DNA from: Acuticoccus yangtzensis
GTDB taxonomy: Bacteria > Pseudomonadota > Alphaproteobacteria > Rhizobiales > Amorphaceae
DNA length: 64,000 nt
NCBI RefSeq assembly: GCF_001927245.1
Contig: NZ_MJUX01000008.1
Coordinates: 124,001 to 188,000, forward strand
Reading direction: 5' to 3'
Shown: piece after piece, positions 47,654-56,991 of the stretch
Layout of the letters: each line of letters opens with the position of its first letter
Position numbering within the stretch: position 1 is the stretch's first letter
Notes under the pieces: model-generated
Database searches by the model: none
What the model was told of the DNA's origin: nothing
What the model saw: only the letters and a program-made list of their open reading frames with translations
Translations under genes and position numbers: made by a program

Positions 47654-47970
47654 ACCACGGCCGAGCCGGCACGTCTTCCATCCCCCGCCTCGGAACCCGG
47701 CCGTCGCCTGCCAATGGGCTACGGCCGCCGCTCCTCGACCGCGGGCGATGCACGGGGTCGGCCACGACAGCGCCACTCCGCCCGTCCGGCCTGATCGGCA
47801 ACACAAGCAAAACTTCTCGTGATCGACGCGCGCGCGATGAGCGCTCGCCTTGCGGGCCCCCAGCCCACGGCGATATCAATCGCCTATAATTTAGACTGAC
47901 CTTGATTTTGTAGGCGCCGACATCCGCCGGGCCTGAAAAAAGCAAAAACACAGCCTCTGGGGAGCTTCCG
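47654..47970. other. Intergenic region upstream of the S8 protease
   Basis: About 317 bases. A TATAAT-like hexamer lies at 47885-47890 in an AT-richer patch; no matching -35 box is convincing. An inverted repeat GCCGGCT/AGCCGGC around 47645-47670 spans the surf1 stop and may weakly terminate. Confidence 0.4.
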
Positions 47971-50772
47971 ATGAGCGACGATTTTCCTGCCAGCAGCGAC
48001 ACCACCGGCGTGGTCCTTGTCGACGGAAGCCCCACCACCGGAACGCTGGAGGTCGAGGGCGACCGCGACTGGTTCCGCTTCACCGTGCTTGCGGGCGCCG
48101 ACTATGCGGTCACGCTCGACGGCGACGACGCCGGCCCGAACGACGCCCTCTCCGACCCCTATCTGCGGATCGTCCGAGCGGACGGGGAAATCCTCGCCCA
48201 GAATGACGACAGCGGGCCGGGGCTGAATTCCGCACTCACCTTCTCGCCGCCCCAGTCCGGCGATCTCTACGTGTCCGTCGCCGCGTTCGACGATAGCTAC
48301 TCAGGGGACTACGTGATCACGATCGATGAAACGGTGCCGGTTCCGCCGACGGGAATTTCGGGGACGATGTTCCTCGACGGGAACCAGAACCTTGTCCTCG
48401 ACGCCGGGGAGGCACCGATCGGCGGCCTGATCGCCTTCGTCGACGCCAACCAGAACGGCCTGTTCGATGCGGACGAGACCGCCAGCGCCACCAACGCCGA
48501 CGGCACCTACGAATTTCTGGGGCTGGCACCGGGCACCTACCAGATCGGCTACATGGCCCCTTCCGGTTTCACGGCCACGGGGAACGGCCCGTCGATCGCG
48601 CAGGCCGCCGGGGCCTTCATGGCCGCGAAATCGGCAGATCCGGCGGCCAGTAGCGCCGAGATCGCCGAGCTGATCGCCAAGATGACCCTGAGCGGCAGCG
48701 ACGAGGTCGTCCGCGCCCTCGGCATCCCCGACGAGAAGGTGGACGGCGAGGCGCCGATCCAGACCCAGGACGTCGAATCCAACTCGCTGATCAACCTCAA
48801 CGAGTTTCATGCGGACCCGCGCTTCGCCGGGCTCGACGGCAGCGGCTTCTCGGTTGTCGTGCTGGACACCGGCATCGACGCCGATCACCCCTTCTTCGGC
48901 CCCGACAGCGACAATGACGGCACCGCCGACAGGATCGTCTACGCCGCCGACTTCACCGATTCGCCCAGCGGCACCGACGACATGAACGGCCACGGCACGC
49001 ACGTCAGCTCCGTTGCCGCGGGGCTGGGGACCGGCGGCATCGAAGGGCCGGCCTCCGGCGCCGGCATCATCCACCTCAAGGTGCTGGGCGACGACGGCTT
49101 CGGCTCCACCGCGGGGATCGAGGAGGCGCTGCAGTGGGTTGCGGACAACGTCGCGACCTACAACATCGCCGCCGTGAACCTGTCGCTCGGCGACTCCAGC
49201 AACGAGACCGACCCCTACGTGACGCCCTATGGCGACGAGTTCGCGGCGATCACCGCGCAGGGGGTGATCGTCGCCTCGGCCGCGGGTAACGACTATTTCA
49301 GCTACCAGACCGAGGGCGTGTCATCGCCGGCGGTGGACATCAACAGCCTCGCGGTCGGCGCGGTCTACGACGCCAACATCGGCAGCGCGTCCTATGGCGA
49401 CGGCTCGACCGCCTTCACCACCGGCGCGGACCGCATCACCGTCTTCTCCCAGCGCGACACCGACCAGACCGAGATCTTCGCCCCCGGCGCGGCGATCACG
49501 GGCGCGCGGGCGGGCGGCGGCACCGCCTCCTATCACGGGACCAGCCAGGCGACTCCGGTCGTCGCAGGCGTGGCGACGGTGATCCAGGAGCTCGCCCAGC
49601 GCGAGATGGGCCGCAACCTCAGCCTCGACGAGTTCCGCTGGCTGGTCCACACCTCCGGCGCCATCATCGTCGACGGGGACGACGAGGACGACAACGCCAC
49701 CAACACCGGCGAGACGTACCGACGGCTCGACATCATGGCGCTCGCCGAAGCGGTGATGACCTATGCCAACGGCAGCGTGGTGGCGCTGCGCACGGTGACG
49801 GTCGAGAACGAGGAGATCACCAGTGAGGACGTCGGCCTCACCGCCGCCAATGACGGGCCCAGCGTGTCGCTCATCAACACGGTCGACGAGGTGGACGAGA
49901 ACGGTTCGACCGACCTGCCCGTTCGCGTGGCGACCATCGTCATCGAGGATGACGGTGTGGGCGAGAACGATCTGACGCTCAGCGGCGCAGACGCGGACGT
50001 GTTCGAGATCACCGGCGGCAACCTTTATCTGAAGGCCGGCGTCGTGCTCGATTTCGAGACGCAGTCATCTTACGCGGTCACCGTTGAGGTGGACGACCCG
50101 GCGCTGGCCCCCGATCCCGACGACACGGCCGACTTCACGCTGTCCGTCGGCGACATCGACGAGCGGCGCCCGAACCTGGTCGCCGGTGGCCCCCGCGCGG
50201 ACGATCTGTTCGGCACCAACGGCGACGACGTCTTCTTCGGCTTGGGCGGACGGGACACGTTCCAGGGATTTGCCGGCGACGATACGGTCCACGGCGGCTT
50301 CGGCAACGACACGGCCGTTTATGACGGCGAGATCGGCGACTTCGTCTTCGGCTCGCCCTCGCTGCGGGCGCTGACGGTGAGCGACACCGTGGGCGACGAA
50401 GGCACGGACCGGTTGATCGGCGTGGAGCGGATCGAGTTTGCCGACGTGACGGTGCGGGTGCGCGAGTTGGAGCGGTCGACGACGCTGCAGGTGTTCGACG
50501 ACACCGGCGCGCGGGTCGGCCGGGTGGACGTTGCGGCGGACGGTGACCTGAGGGCGATTTCCCGCGGCGAGGACGGCACGTGGACGCGCACTCTGATCGA
50601 CGGTGCGGGCGACGAGGCCTACGCCGCCGTTGCGGCCACCTTCGACGGGTCCGGCGCCCTACTCAGCCGCGAGGCCAGGCTCGACGACGGCAGCGTGCGC
50701 AGCCACAGCGTCTTCGACTGGCATGATGATGCTCTGCCGCCCTCGCTGTTGTCGCTGGACGCCTATCTGTGA
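47971..50772 (+). CDS. Secreted S8 (subtilisin-like) protease with RTX repeats
   Basis: 933 residues without a Sec signal, consistent with type I secretion. Domains in order: pre-peptidase C-like beta-sandwich (about 20-115), an SdrD-B-like domain (about 126-205), the S8 catalytic domain (about 270-590) with Asp in VVLDTGID, His in NGHGTHVSS and Ser in HGTSQATPV, a cadherin-like domain (about 640-735), a short RTX calcium-binding motif (GTNGDDVFFGLGGRD... near 745-780) and a C-terminal region likely to carry the secretion signal. GGGGAG precedes the ATG. Extracellular calcium would fold it after export. No T1SS transporter is in the window. Confidence 0.92.
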   Translation: MSDDFPASSDTTGVVLVDGSPTTGTLEVEGDRDWFRFTVLAGADYAVTLDGDDAGPNDALSDPYLRIVRADGEILAQNDDSGPGLNSALTFSPPQSGDLYVSVAAFDDSYSGDYVITIDETVPVPPTGISGTMFLDGNQNLVLDAGEAPIGGLIAFVDANQNGLFDADETASATNADGTYEFLGLAPGTYQIGYMAPSGFTATGNGPSIAQAAGAFMAAKSADPAASSAEIAELIAKMTLSGSDEVVRALGIPDEKVDGEAPIQTQDVESNSLINLNEFHADPRFAGLDGSGFSVVVLDTGIDADHPFFGPDSDNDGTADRIVYAADFTDSPSGTDDMNGHGTHVSSVAAGLGTGGIEGPASGAGIIHLKVLGDDGFGSTAGIEEALQWVADNVATYNIAAVNLSLGDSSNETDPYVTPYGDEFAAITAQGVIVASAAGNDYFSYQTEGVSSPAVDINSLAVGAVYDANIGSASYGDGSTAFTTGADRITVFSQRDTDQTEIFAPGAAITGARAGGGTASYHGTSQATPVVAGVATVIQELAQREMGRNLSLDEFRWLVHTSGAIIVDGDDEDDNATNTGETYRRLDIMALAEAVMTYANGSVVALRTVTVENEEITSEDVGLTAANDGPSVSLINTVDEVDENGSTDLPVRVATIVIEDDGVGENDLTLSGADADVFEITGGNLYLKAGVVLDFETQSSYAVTVEVDDPALAPDPDDTADFTLSVGDIDERRPNLVAGGPRADDLFGTNGDDVFFGLGGRDTFQGFAGDDTVHGGFGNDTAVYDGEIGDFVFGSPSLRALTVSDTVGDEGTDRLIGVERIEFADVTVRVRELERSTTLQVFDDTGARVGRVDVAADGDLRAISRGEDGTWTRTLIDGAGDEAYAAVAATFDGSGALLSREARLDDGSVRSHSVFDWHDDALPPSLLSLDAYL

Positions 50773-50778
50773 GCCCGA

Positions 50779-50802
50779 CCCGCGCCTGAACCAAGGCGCG
50801 GG
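50779..50802 (+). terminator. Terminator hairpin between the protease and amj genes
   Basis: CCCGCGCCT and AGGCGCGGG form a 9-bp perfect stem with a 6-base loop, seven bases after the stop. It sits between convergent genes and may act on both strands. Confidence 0.65.
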
Positions 50803-50864
50803 CGTCAGACCACATCTGCGTGGGCGCACGGGCGTCAGCCCTCTTCGTCTGGGTCGCGCTGGCG

Positions 50865-51686
50865 TCAGCTCGCGGGGATCGCCCGCGCCACCCAGACGAT
50901 GAGGACGGCGCTCGGCCACAGCAGCGCCTGGGCTAGCACCGTCCCGGCGAGGCGGCTGGCGATCATCCACACCACCACGCGGCGGAAATGGGCCTCGCTC
51001 GCCTTCCCGCGCACCACGTCGTCGGTCATCCCGGCCAGATAGGGGTCGACGATGACGAAGAGGGCGATCGTCGCCACCCCGTTGATGATCGACGACAAGG
51101 TGGCGGCGGTGACGCGGAACTCCGGCGCGATGGCCCCGGCATAGAGCGCGGCGAGCACACCCACCGTCCACAGCGCGTTGGCGCCGACGTTGAGCAGGAT
51201 GATGCCGATCGGCAAGTCGCGGCCGAGCTTCAGCCCGGTGACGCTCGCCCGCCGGGGAAGCGCCGCGGCCCCCGCCATGGAGCGCAGGCCCGGCGCCGTC
51301 ATCGCACGGGCGACGAGGCGCGGGACCGAGCGGTCACGGCTGAACCGCTCCACCGCCGCCGCCGCGATGCGCTGCATGCTGGGGATCATCAACCCGCCGA
51401 CGATGGTGGCGAGCGAGGCCGCGCCCAGGATCATCGCGAAATCGAGGGCGAGCGTCGTGGTGTGGGCGGCCACCTGCGCGCCGAGCCCCGCCTCCACACG
51501 CTTGGCGATGAACGGGCCCTGGAATGAGTTCGACGTCCGCGACACCAGGACGAGGATGTTGAACAGCGACAGGGCGGTGGCGATCTTGCCCGTCCTCACC
51601 CCCGCGATGCGGAACGCATAGGCCAGCGTGCCGATGAGGTGGATGAGGAAGGTGAGCGCGAGGATGAAGGCGAGTTGCAGATCCAT
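50865..51686 (-). CDS. amj: Amj-family lipid II flippase
   Basis: 273 residues with about six to eight membrane helices. The N-terminus (LQLAFILALTFLIHLIGTLAY...RTGKIATALSLFN) and LVSRTSN match the Amj (YdaH/DUF2837) family, an alternative lipid II flippase to MurJ first shown in Bacillus subtilis. It moves the peptidoglycan precursor across the inner membrane. Start at 51686 by homology; the frame extends 15 codons further with no support. Its start is only about 80 bases from a perfect dyad that fronts the divergent Rrf2 gene, so the two may share control. Confidence 0.85.
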   Translation of the reverse strand: MDLQLAFILALTFLIHLIGTLAYAFRIAGVRTGKIATALSLFNILVLVSRTSNSFQGPFIAKRVEAGLGAQVAAHTTTLALDFAMILGAASLATIVGGLMIPSMQRIAAAAVERFSRDRSVPRLVARAMTAPGLRSMAGAAALPRRASVTGLKLGRDLPIGIILLNVGANALWTVGVLAALYAGAIAPEFRVTAATLSSIINGVATIALFVIVDPYLAGMTDDVVRGKASEAHFRRVVVWMIASRLAGTVLAQALLWPSAVLIVWVARAIPAS

Positions 51687-51741
51687 GGGGCGGCCGGTTG
51701 CGGCCCGGCGGTCCTGATCGGTGGGCCGCATCGGCGCCGGG

Positions 51742-51770
51742 TTGGAATTTCGGGCGGGACGTCATATCCT
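51742..51770 (+). promoter_or_regulatory. Putative sigma-70 promoter of the Rrf2 gene
   Basis: TTGGAA (51742-51747), a 17-base spacer and TATCCT (51765-51770). The -10 lies inside the left arm of the dyad at 51764-51788, so a bound regulator would block RNA polymerase. Predicted by eye only. Confidence 0.4.
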
Positions 51771-51788
51771 AGTGGACTACTAGGATAT
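51764..51788. promoter_or_regulatory. Perfect 10-bp inverted repeat, probable Rrf2 operator
   Basis: ATATCCTAGT, five bases (GGACT), then ACTAGGATAT: a perfect dyad. It sits between the divergent amj and Rrf2 genes, ending one base before an in-frame ATG of the Rrf2 gene. Rrf2 repressors bind such dyads of similar size (IscR, CymR types). Its TCCTA-N9-TAGG core recurs upstream of sbp. Confidence 0.75.
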
Positions 51789-51809
51789 ATGATGCGCGAT
51801 GACCCTTCA

Positions 51810-52265
51810 ATGATCTCCCAGAAGGCCAAATATGCCCTGCGCGCCCTGCTCGCGCTGGCCGATCTCGATGCCGTGTCCATCTCCGCCGCGGAGCTGGCCG
51901 AGCGCGAGAGGATCCCCCGCAAGTTCCTGGAGCAGATCCTGGCCGACCTGAAGCGGGACGGTCTGGTGCAGAGCCGGCGCGGTGCGGCGGGCGGCTACGC
52001 GCTCCTGAAGCCTGCCGATACGATCACCTTCGGCCACGTTCTGCGGCTGATCGACGGGCCGATCGCCCCGCTGCCGTGCCTCAGCCGCATCGCCTACCGC
52101 CCGTGCGAGGATTGTGAGGACGAGGCGACGTGCCGGGTACGCAAGGTGTTCGCGCTGGTCGCCAACTCCGCCCGCGCGGTGCTGGACCAAACGACGTTAG
52201 CCGACGCGATCGCCCACCCCGGCCGCCCGCTGGGACTGCCGCAGGATATCTTCGGCACCGCCTGA
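51810..52265 (+). CDS. Rrf2-family transcriptional regulator
   Basis: 151 residues from ATG 51810 (MISQKAKYALRALLALA, the usual Rrf2 N-terminus); in-frame ATGs at 51789 and 51792 lie against the dyad and are less likely. Winged-helix DNA-binding domain, then a Cys region PCLSRIAYRPCEDCEDEATC with four cysteines, the last two spaced CEDEATC as in Fe-S sensing members. It therefore could bind an iron-sulfur cluster. The dyad at its own promoter and the related motif before sbp suggest it is an autoregulated repressor of sulfate uptake (inference). Confidence 0.88.
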   Translation: MISQKAKYALRALLALADLDAVSISAAELAERERIPRKFLEQILADLKRDGLVQSRRGAAGGYALLKPADTITFGHVLRLIDGPIAPLPCLSRIAYRPCEDCEDEATCRVRKVFALVANSARAVLDQTTLADAIAHPGRPLGLPQDIFGTA

Positions 52266-52841
52266 AGCCCGGCGCCTCGTGCCCGCCGCCCGGCAGACGG
52301 CAGGTAACGAGCCGGCCCGAAGCCCGGCACGAAGCGAGGGCGCGTCATACGCGGAACCCGCACCGCGCCGGCAGAAACGCGGAGCCTGTTCGGCGACCAT
52401 TAATGCGCGGCCGGTGCTGCTCGGCCTGACGGGCGTAGCATGCTGCGCGCCGCCTCGAGCGCGATGCCTGGCGCGGTCTGGTGCGCACCGCCCCGTGCGC
52501 GGTCTGAGGCGCGCCGCCTCGCGCGATCTTGGGGCGCGCCGCCTGGGCCGCGCCCGTCTGCCATCTGGTCGCGGCACGCCTACCGCTGGGCCTCCCCTGG
52601 TGCGTGCCCATTCTGTCGACCGCGGATCATTTACGCCCCCAATCCCGGCCCCGCCGGCGAGCCGCCCGCGCCCGTTCGGCGCGTCTCGGAGCATGTCGGT
52701 CCGGTGGCCCGCGCCCACGGGCACCGCGTGCCGCGTGCTGCGCCGGGTATACCCCTGACCAAAACCCCGCGCACCGGCGGCCTCCTGGCCACGCGCGATC
52801 ACGGGGCCATGCCAGGCACCTTCATCGCACCGTCACGCCAG
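52266..52841. other. GC-rich intergenic region with imperfect repeats
   Basis: About 575 bases with no convincing gene; the open frames are shadows rich in Arg and Pro. It contains the imperfect repeats listed at 52445-52555. The sulfate operon promoter lies at its right end. Confidence 0.55.
52445..52555. repeat. Imperfect GC-rich repeats (GCGCGCCGCCT core)
   Basis: The core GCGCGCCGCCT starts near 52445, 52509 and 52534; the first two copies continue to a shared GCGCGAT. A second element, GCGCGGTCTG, occurs at 52471-52480 and 52497-52506. The arrangement looks like decayed local duplication, with no known function. Confidence 0.55.
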
Positions 52842-52868
52842 TTGACAATTCCTACCGAGGAAGTAGGC
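52842..52868 (+). promoter_or_regulatory. Promoter/operator of the sulfate operon
   Basis: TTGACA (52842-52847) is followed by TCCTA-N9-TAGG (52850-52867), the same core and spacing as the Rrf2 dyad at 51764-51788; here CCTAC and GTAGG form the inverted arms. The -10 is uncertain (TAGGCT at 52864 or TTTAAT at 52869). The site is placed so that a bound regulator would occlude the promoter. Confidence 0.55.
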
Positions 52869-52906
52869 TTTAATCTCTACTAATCCGATGGGATATGGAG
52901 ATTGAC

Positions 52907-53932
52907 GTGACCCGATCTCGTTTCCAGCTCTTCACGGGGCTCGGCGCCGCCCTCCTCGTCGCGGCGCCCGCCCTCATCCCGGCAGCCCACGCCGACACCA
53001 CGATCCTCAACGTCTCCTATGACCCGACCCGCGAACTCTACAAAGAGTTCAACGAAGCCTTCGCCGCCCACTGGGCCGCCGAAACCGGCGAGCGCGTCAC
53101 CATCCGCATGTCGCACGGCGGCTCCGGCAAGCAGGCCCGCTCTGTCATCGACGGGCTGGAGGCCGACGTCGTCTCCCTGGCGCTGCAGGCCGACATCGAC
53201 GCCATCGCCGAGCACGCGGGCACCATCCCGGCCGACTGGCGCACCCGGCTTCCCAATGCGAGCGCGCCCTACACGTCGACCATCGTCTTCCTGGTGCGCA
53301 AAGGTAATCCGAAGGGCCTCGAAGACTGGGACGATCTCGTCGGCGACGGCGTCGAGGTGATCACACCCAACCCGAAGACCTCGGGAGGCGCGCGCTGGAA
53401 CTTCCTTGCCGCATGGGGCTGGGCCGAACGCGCCTTCGACGGCGACGAGGAGGCCGTGACCAAATACGTCACCCAGCTCTTCAAGCACGTCCCCGTGCTC
53501 GACACCGGGGCGCGCGGCTCCACCACCACCTTCGTCCAGCGCGGCATCGGCGACGTGCTCCTCGCCTGGGAGAACGAGGCCTTCCTGGCGCTGGAAGAGC
53601 TCGGCCCGGACGAGTTCGAGATCGTCGTCCCCTCGGTGTCGGTGAAGGCCGAGCCGCCGGTCGCCCTGGTCGCCACCAATGCCGAGAAGCACGGCACCAC
53701 CGAGGTGGCGCAGGCCTATCTCGACTACCTCTATAGCGCCGAAGGCCAGACGCTCGCCGCCCGCCACTATTACCGCCCCGCCCAGCCCGAGCTGGCGGAC
53801 GAAGCCGACCTGGAGCGTTTCCCAGACCTCACGCTGGTTACGATCGCGGACTTCGGCGGCTGGGCCGAAGCGCAGCCCCGCTTCTTCAGCGACGGCGGCG
53901 TGTTCGACCAGATCTTCCAGCCCGCACGCTGA
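52907..53932 (+). CDS. sbp: Sulfate ABC transporter, periplasmic binding protein
   Basis: 341 residues from GTG 52907, which has GGAG six bases upstream; an ATG four codons earlier is less likely. Signal peptide [22 protein letters not shown], then a periplasmic binding fold with [31 protein letters not shown] and [12 protein letters not shown], the sulfate-binding family patterns. It captures sulfate for CysTWA. First gene of the operon, with a probable Rrf2 operator upstream. Confidence 0.95.
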   Translation: MTRSRFQLFTGLGAALLVAAPALIPAAHADTTILNVSYDPTRELYKEFNEAFAAHWAAETGERVTIRMSHGGSGKQARSVIDGLEADVVSLALQADIDAIAEHAGTIPADWRTRLPNASAPYTSTIVFLVRKGNPKGLEDWDDLVGDGVEVITPNPKTSGGARWNFLAAWGWAERAFDGDEEAVTKYVTQLFKHVPVLDTGARGSTTTFVQRGIGDVLLAWENEAFLALEELGPDEFEIVVPSVSVKAEPPVALVATNAEKHGTTEVAQAYLDYLYSAEGQTLAARHYYRPAQPELADEADLERFPDLTLVTIADFGGWAEAQPRFFSDGGVFDQIFQPAR

Positions 53933-53942
53933 CGGCTCGACC

Positions 53943-54878
53943 ATGGCTCCCGGCCAGATCCCCACGGGTCCGATCCCCACAGGCCCGATCAACCCCGGCC
54001 CCCTCGCCACCGCGCTCGGCCCCATGCTCGCCCCGCGCGCCCCTTTCCGGCTGCGCGCCACCAGCATCATCCCCGGTTTCGGCCTGGCGATGGGCTTCAC
54101 CCTCCTCTACCTGTCGGTCATCGTCCTCATCCCGCTGCTGGCGCTGGCGGTGAAAAGCGCCGGCCTCGGCCCCGCCGAGTTCTGGCGCCTGGTGACCGAC
54201 CCGCGCACCCTCGCCGCGGTGCGCCTCTCCTTCGGCGCGGCCTTCCTCGCGGCCACGATCAACGCCGTCTTCGGCCTGCTGCTCGCCTGGGTGCTGGTGC
54301 GTTACCAGTTCCCGGGCCGGCGCCTGGTCGACGCCTTCATCGACCTGCCCTTCGCGCTGCCGACCGCCGTCGCCGGCATCGCCCTCGCCGCGCTTTATGC
54401 GCCGAACGGGTGGATCGGCCAGCTTCTCGCCCCGCTCGGCCTCAAGGTCGCCTATACGCCCATCGGCATCATCATCGCGCTCACCTTCGTTAGCCTGCCC
54501 TTCGTGGTGCGCACGGTGGAGCCGGTGCTGGCCGAGGTCGACCGCGAGCGCGAGGAGGCCGCCGCGACACTCGGCGCCGGCCGCTTCCAGACCGTCACGC
54601 GGGTGGTGCTGCCGACCCTGATGCCGGCCCTTCTCACCGGCTACGCGCTCGCCCTCGCCCGCGCGGTCGGCGAATATGGCTCGGTCATCTTCATCGCCGG
54701 CAACATCCCCTATGTGTCGGAAATCGCGCCGCTTCTCATCGTCATCCGGCTCGAGGAGTTCAACTACGAGGCCGCGACCGCCGTCGCCGCGCTTATGCTG
54801 GTCATCTCCTTCGGCATGCTTCTTCTCATCAACATCATCCAGGCGGTCAGCCGGCGGAGGTTCGGTCATGGCGCTTGA
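53943..54878 (+). CDS. cysT: Sulfate ABC transporter permease CysT
   Basis: 311 residues with six membrane helices and the EAA loop [18 protein letters not shown] that docks the ATPase. It forms the inner-membrane channel with CysW. The N-terminus holds an unusual Pro/Gly-rich repeat ([11 protein letters not shown]) not typical of the family. ATG 53943, ten bases after sbp. It overlaps cysW by 11 bases. Confidence 0.95.
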   Translation: MAPGQIPTGPIPTGPINPGPLATALGPMLAPRAPFRLRATSIIPGFGLAMGFTLLYLSVIVLIPLLALAVKSAGLGPAEFWRLVTDPRTLAAVRLSFGAAFLAATINAVFGLLLAWVLVRYQFPGRRLVDAFIDLPFALPTAVAGIALAALYAPNGWIGQLLAPLGLKVAYTPIGIIIALTFVSLPFVVRTVEPVLAEVDREREEAAATLGAGRFQTVTRVVLPTLMPALLTGYALALARAVGEYGSVIFIAGNIPYVSEIAPLLIVIRLEEFNYEAATAVAALMLVISFGMLLLINIIQAVSRRRFGHGA

Positions 54879-55764
54879 GGTTTCCGTGCGCGCCGAGGCC
54901 GCCCACCCCGTCAAGGCTGCACCCTGGCGCTCCCCCGTCACCGAGAGCGCGGCGACGCGGCGTATCCTCATCGGCATCGCGCTCGTCTTCCTGGTGCTCG
55001 TCCTCTTCATGCCGCTCGCCGCCGTGTTCGTGGAGGCGCTGCGCGGCGGCGTCGGCGTGTTCGTCGCGGCGATCGCCGAGCCGGACGCGCTCGCCGCCAT
55101 CGGCCTCACGCTCCTCGTCGCGGCGATCGCGGTACCGGCCAACCTCGTCTTCGGCGTCGCGGCGGCATGGGCCATCGCGAAATTCGAGTTCCGCGGCAAG
55201 ACGCTGCTCATCACCTTGATCGACCTGCCCTTCTCGGTGTCGCCGGTGATCGCGGGGCTGGTCTATATCCTGCTGTTCGGCTCACACGGCCTGCTCGGCC
55301 CGTTGATCGAGGGGAGCGGGCTCAAGATCGTCTTCGCGCTGCCGGGGATCGTGCTCGCCACCATCTTCGTCACCTTCCCCTTCGTGGCGCGCGAACTGAT
55401 CCCGCTGATGCAGGAACAGGGCACTGGCGACGAGGAGGCGGCCCTGTCACTCGGCGCCAGCGGATTCCAAACCTTCCGCCGCGTGACGCTGCCCAACGTG
55501 AAGTGGGCGCTGCTCTACGGCGTACTCCTGTGCAACGCGCGGGCGATGGGCGAATTCGGCGCGGTCTCGGTCGTGTCGGGTCACATCCGCGGCGTCACCA
55601 ACACGATGCCGCTGCAGGTCGAGATCCTCTACAACGAGTACGCCTTCCAGGCGGCTTTCGCCGTGGCCTCGCTGCTCGCCCTTCTGGCGCTCGTCACCCT
55701 GGCGTTGAAATCCTTCCTCGAATGGCGCTTCGCCGACGGCCTGAAGGCCGCGCGGGGCCACTGA
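54868..55764 (+). CDS. cysW: Sulfate ABC transporter permease CysW
   Basis: 298 residues, six membrane helices, EAA loop [19 protein letters not shown]. Partner of CysT in the sulfate channel. GGAGG precedes the ATG, which lies inside the end of cysT. Confidence 0.96.
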   Translation: MALEVSVRAEAAHPVKAAPWRSPVTESAATRRILIGIALVFLVLVLFMPLAAVFVEALRGGVGVFVAAIAEPDALAAIGLTLLVAAIAVPANLVFGVAAAWAIAKFEFRGKTLLITLIDLPFSVSPVIAGLVYILLFGSHGLLGPLIEGSGLKIVFALPGIVLATIFVTFPFVARELIPLMQEQGTGDEEAALSLGASGFQTFRRVTLPNVKWALLYGVLLCNARAMGEFGAVSVVSGHIRGVTNTMPLQVEILYNEYAFQAAFAVASLLALLALVTLALKSFLEWRFADGLKAARGH

Positions 55765-55775
55765 AGGCTGCTGAC

Positions 55776-56849
55776 ATGGACATCCGCATCGAAAATGTGC
55801 GCAAGGCGTTCGAGCGTTTCCCGGCGCTGCACGACGTGTCGCTGAACATCCGCTCCGGCGAGCTGATCGCGCTGCTAGGTCCGTCCGGCTCGGGCAAGAC
55901 GACGCTGCTCCGGCTGATCGCGGGGCTGGAGACGCCGACCGCCGGGCGCATCCTGTTCGGCGGGGTGGATGCCTCCGCCGCCAGCGTGCAGGAGCGCAAT
56001 GTCGGCTTCGTGTTCCAGCACTATGCGCTGTTCAAGCACATGACCGTGGCCGAGAATATCGGCTTCGGCCTCAGCGTGCGTCCGCGCGGGGGGCGTCCGT
56101 CGAAGCGTGAGATCGCGGCCAAGGCGGAGGAGCTTCTGGACCTCGTGCAGCTATCAGGCCTCGGCCACCGCTTCCCGGCGCAGCTTTCGGGCGGGCAGCG
56201 GCAGCGCGTGGCGCTGGCCCGTGCGCTCGCCATCGAGCCGCGGGTGCTGCTGCTGGACGAGCCGTTCGGCGCGCTGGACGCCAAGGTGCGCCGCGAGCTG
56301 CGCCGCTGGCTGCGCGAGCTGCACGATGCGACCGGCCACACCACCGTGTTCGTCACCCACGACCAGGAGGAGGCGATGGAGCTCGCCGACCGCGTGGTGG
56401 TGATGAGCAACGGGCGGATCGAGCAGGTCGGCTCGGCGGACGACATCTACGACGCGCCCGCCTCGCCCTTCGTGTTCTCGTTCATCGGCGCGTCGAGCGC
56501 GCTGCCGGTGGAGGTTTCGGGCGGCCGCGTGTGCCTGGAGGGCGCCCCGCTGGCGATGCCGGTGACCACCATGCCGGACGGTCCGGCGCGGCTCTTCCTG
56601 CGCCCACACGACCTGGAGCTGAGCCCGCATGCGGAGGGTGCCATCGCGGGCACCGTGTCGGCGGTGCGTCGCACCAGCGGCGCACGGCTGGTGGAACTGG
56701 AGGTCGGCGGACGGCGGGACCGGCTCGAGATCGAGCTGCCGCTGACCGGCGCGGCGGCGCAGAACGCGCCGATGGTTGAGGGCGGCGCGCTGACTGTGCG
56801 CCCGCGCCGCTGGCAGCTCTACCCGGCGGCGGAGATGCAGGCGGGCTGA
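55776..56849 (+). CDS. cysA: Sulfate ABC transporter ATP-binding protein CysA
   Basis: 357 residues: Walker [10 protein letters not shown], signature LSGGQRQR, Walker B VLLLDEP, H-loop VTHDQ, then a C-terminal regulatory (TOBE-like) domain. It powers sulfate uptake through CysTW. Start eleven bases after cysW. Confidence 0.97.
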   Translation: MDIRIENVRKAFERFPALHDVSLNIRSGELIALLGPSGSGKTTLLRLIAGLETPTAGRILFGGVDASAASVQERNVGFVFQHYALFKHMTVAENIGFGLSVRPRGGRPSKREIAAKAEELLDLVQLSGLGHRFPAQLSGGQRQRVALARALAIEPRVLLLDEPFGALDAKVRRELRRWLRELHDATGHTTVFVTHDQEEAMELADRVVVMSNGRIEQVGSADDIYDAPASPFVFSFIGASSALPVEVSGGRVCLEGAPLAMPVTTMPDGPARLFLRPHDLELSPHAEGAIAGTVSAVRRTSGARLVELEVGGRRDRLEIELPLTGAAAQNAPMVEGGALTVRPRRWQLYPAAEMQAG

Positions 56850-56991
56850 GCACCAATCGGCGCCGCCGCGGCGTGGTCGGGCCGTCGCCCGCCCACCTGG
56901 CGCGCCGCGACGATTGCCCCTTTCCAAGCGCCGCGCCAAGGGGCCTTATCGGCAGCACGCCGGGCCCGTCCGGCGCGGCGCAGGACTTCGG

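Noticed and set aside
50795-50872. Three short GGCGTCAG copies after the protease gene
   Set aside because: Too short and degenerate to call a repeat family; likely chance in GC-rich DNA.
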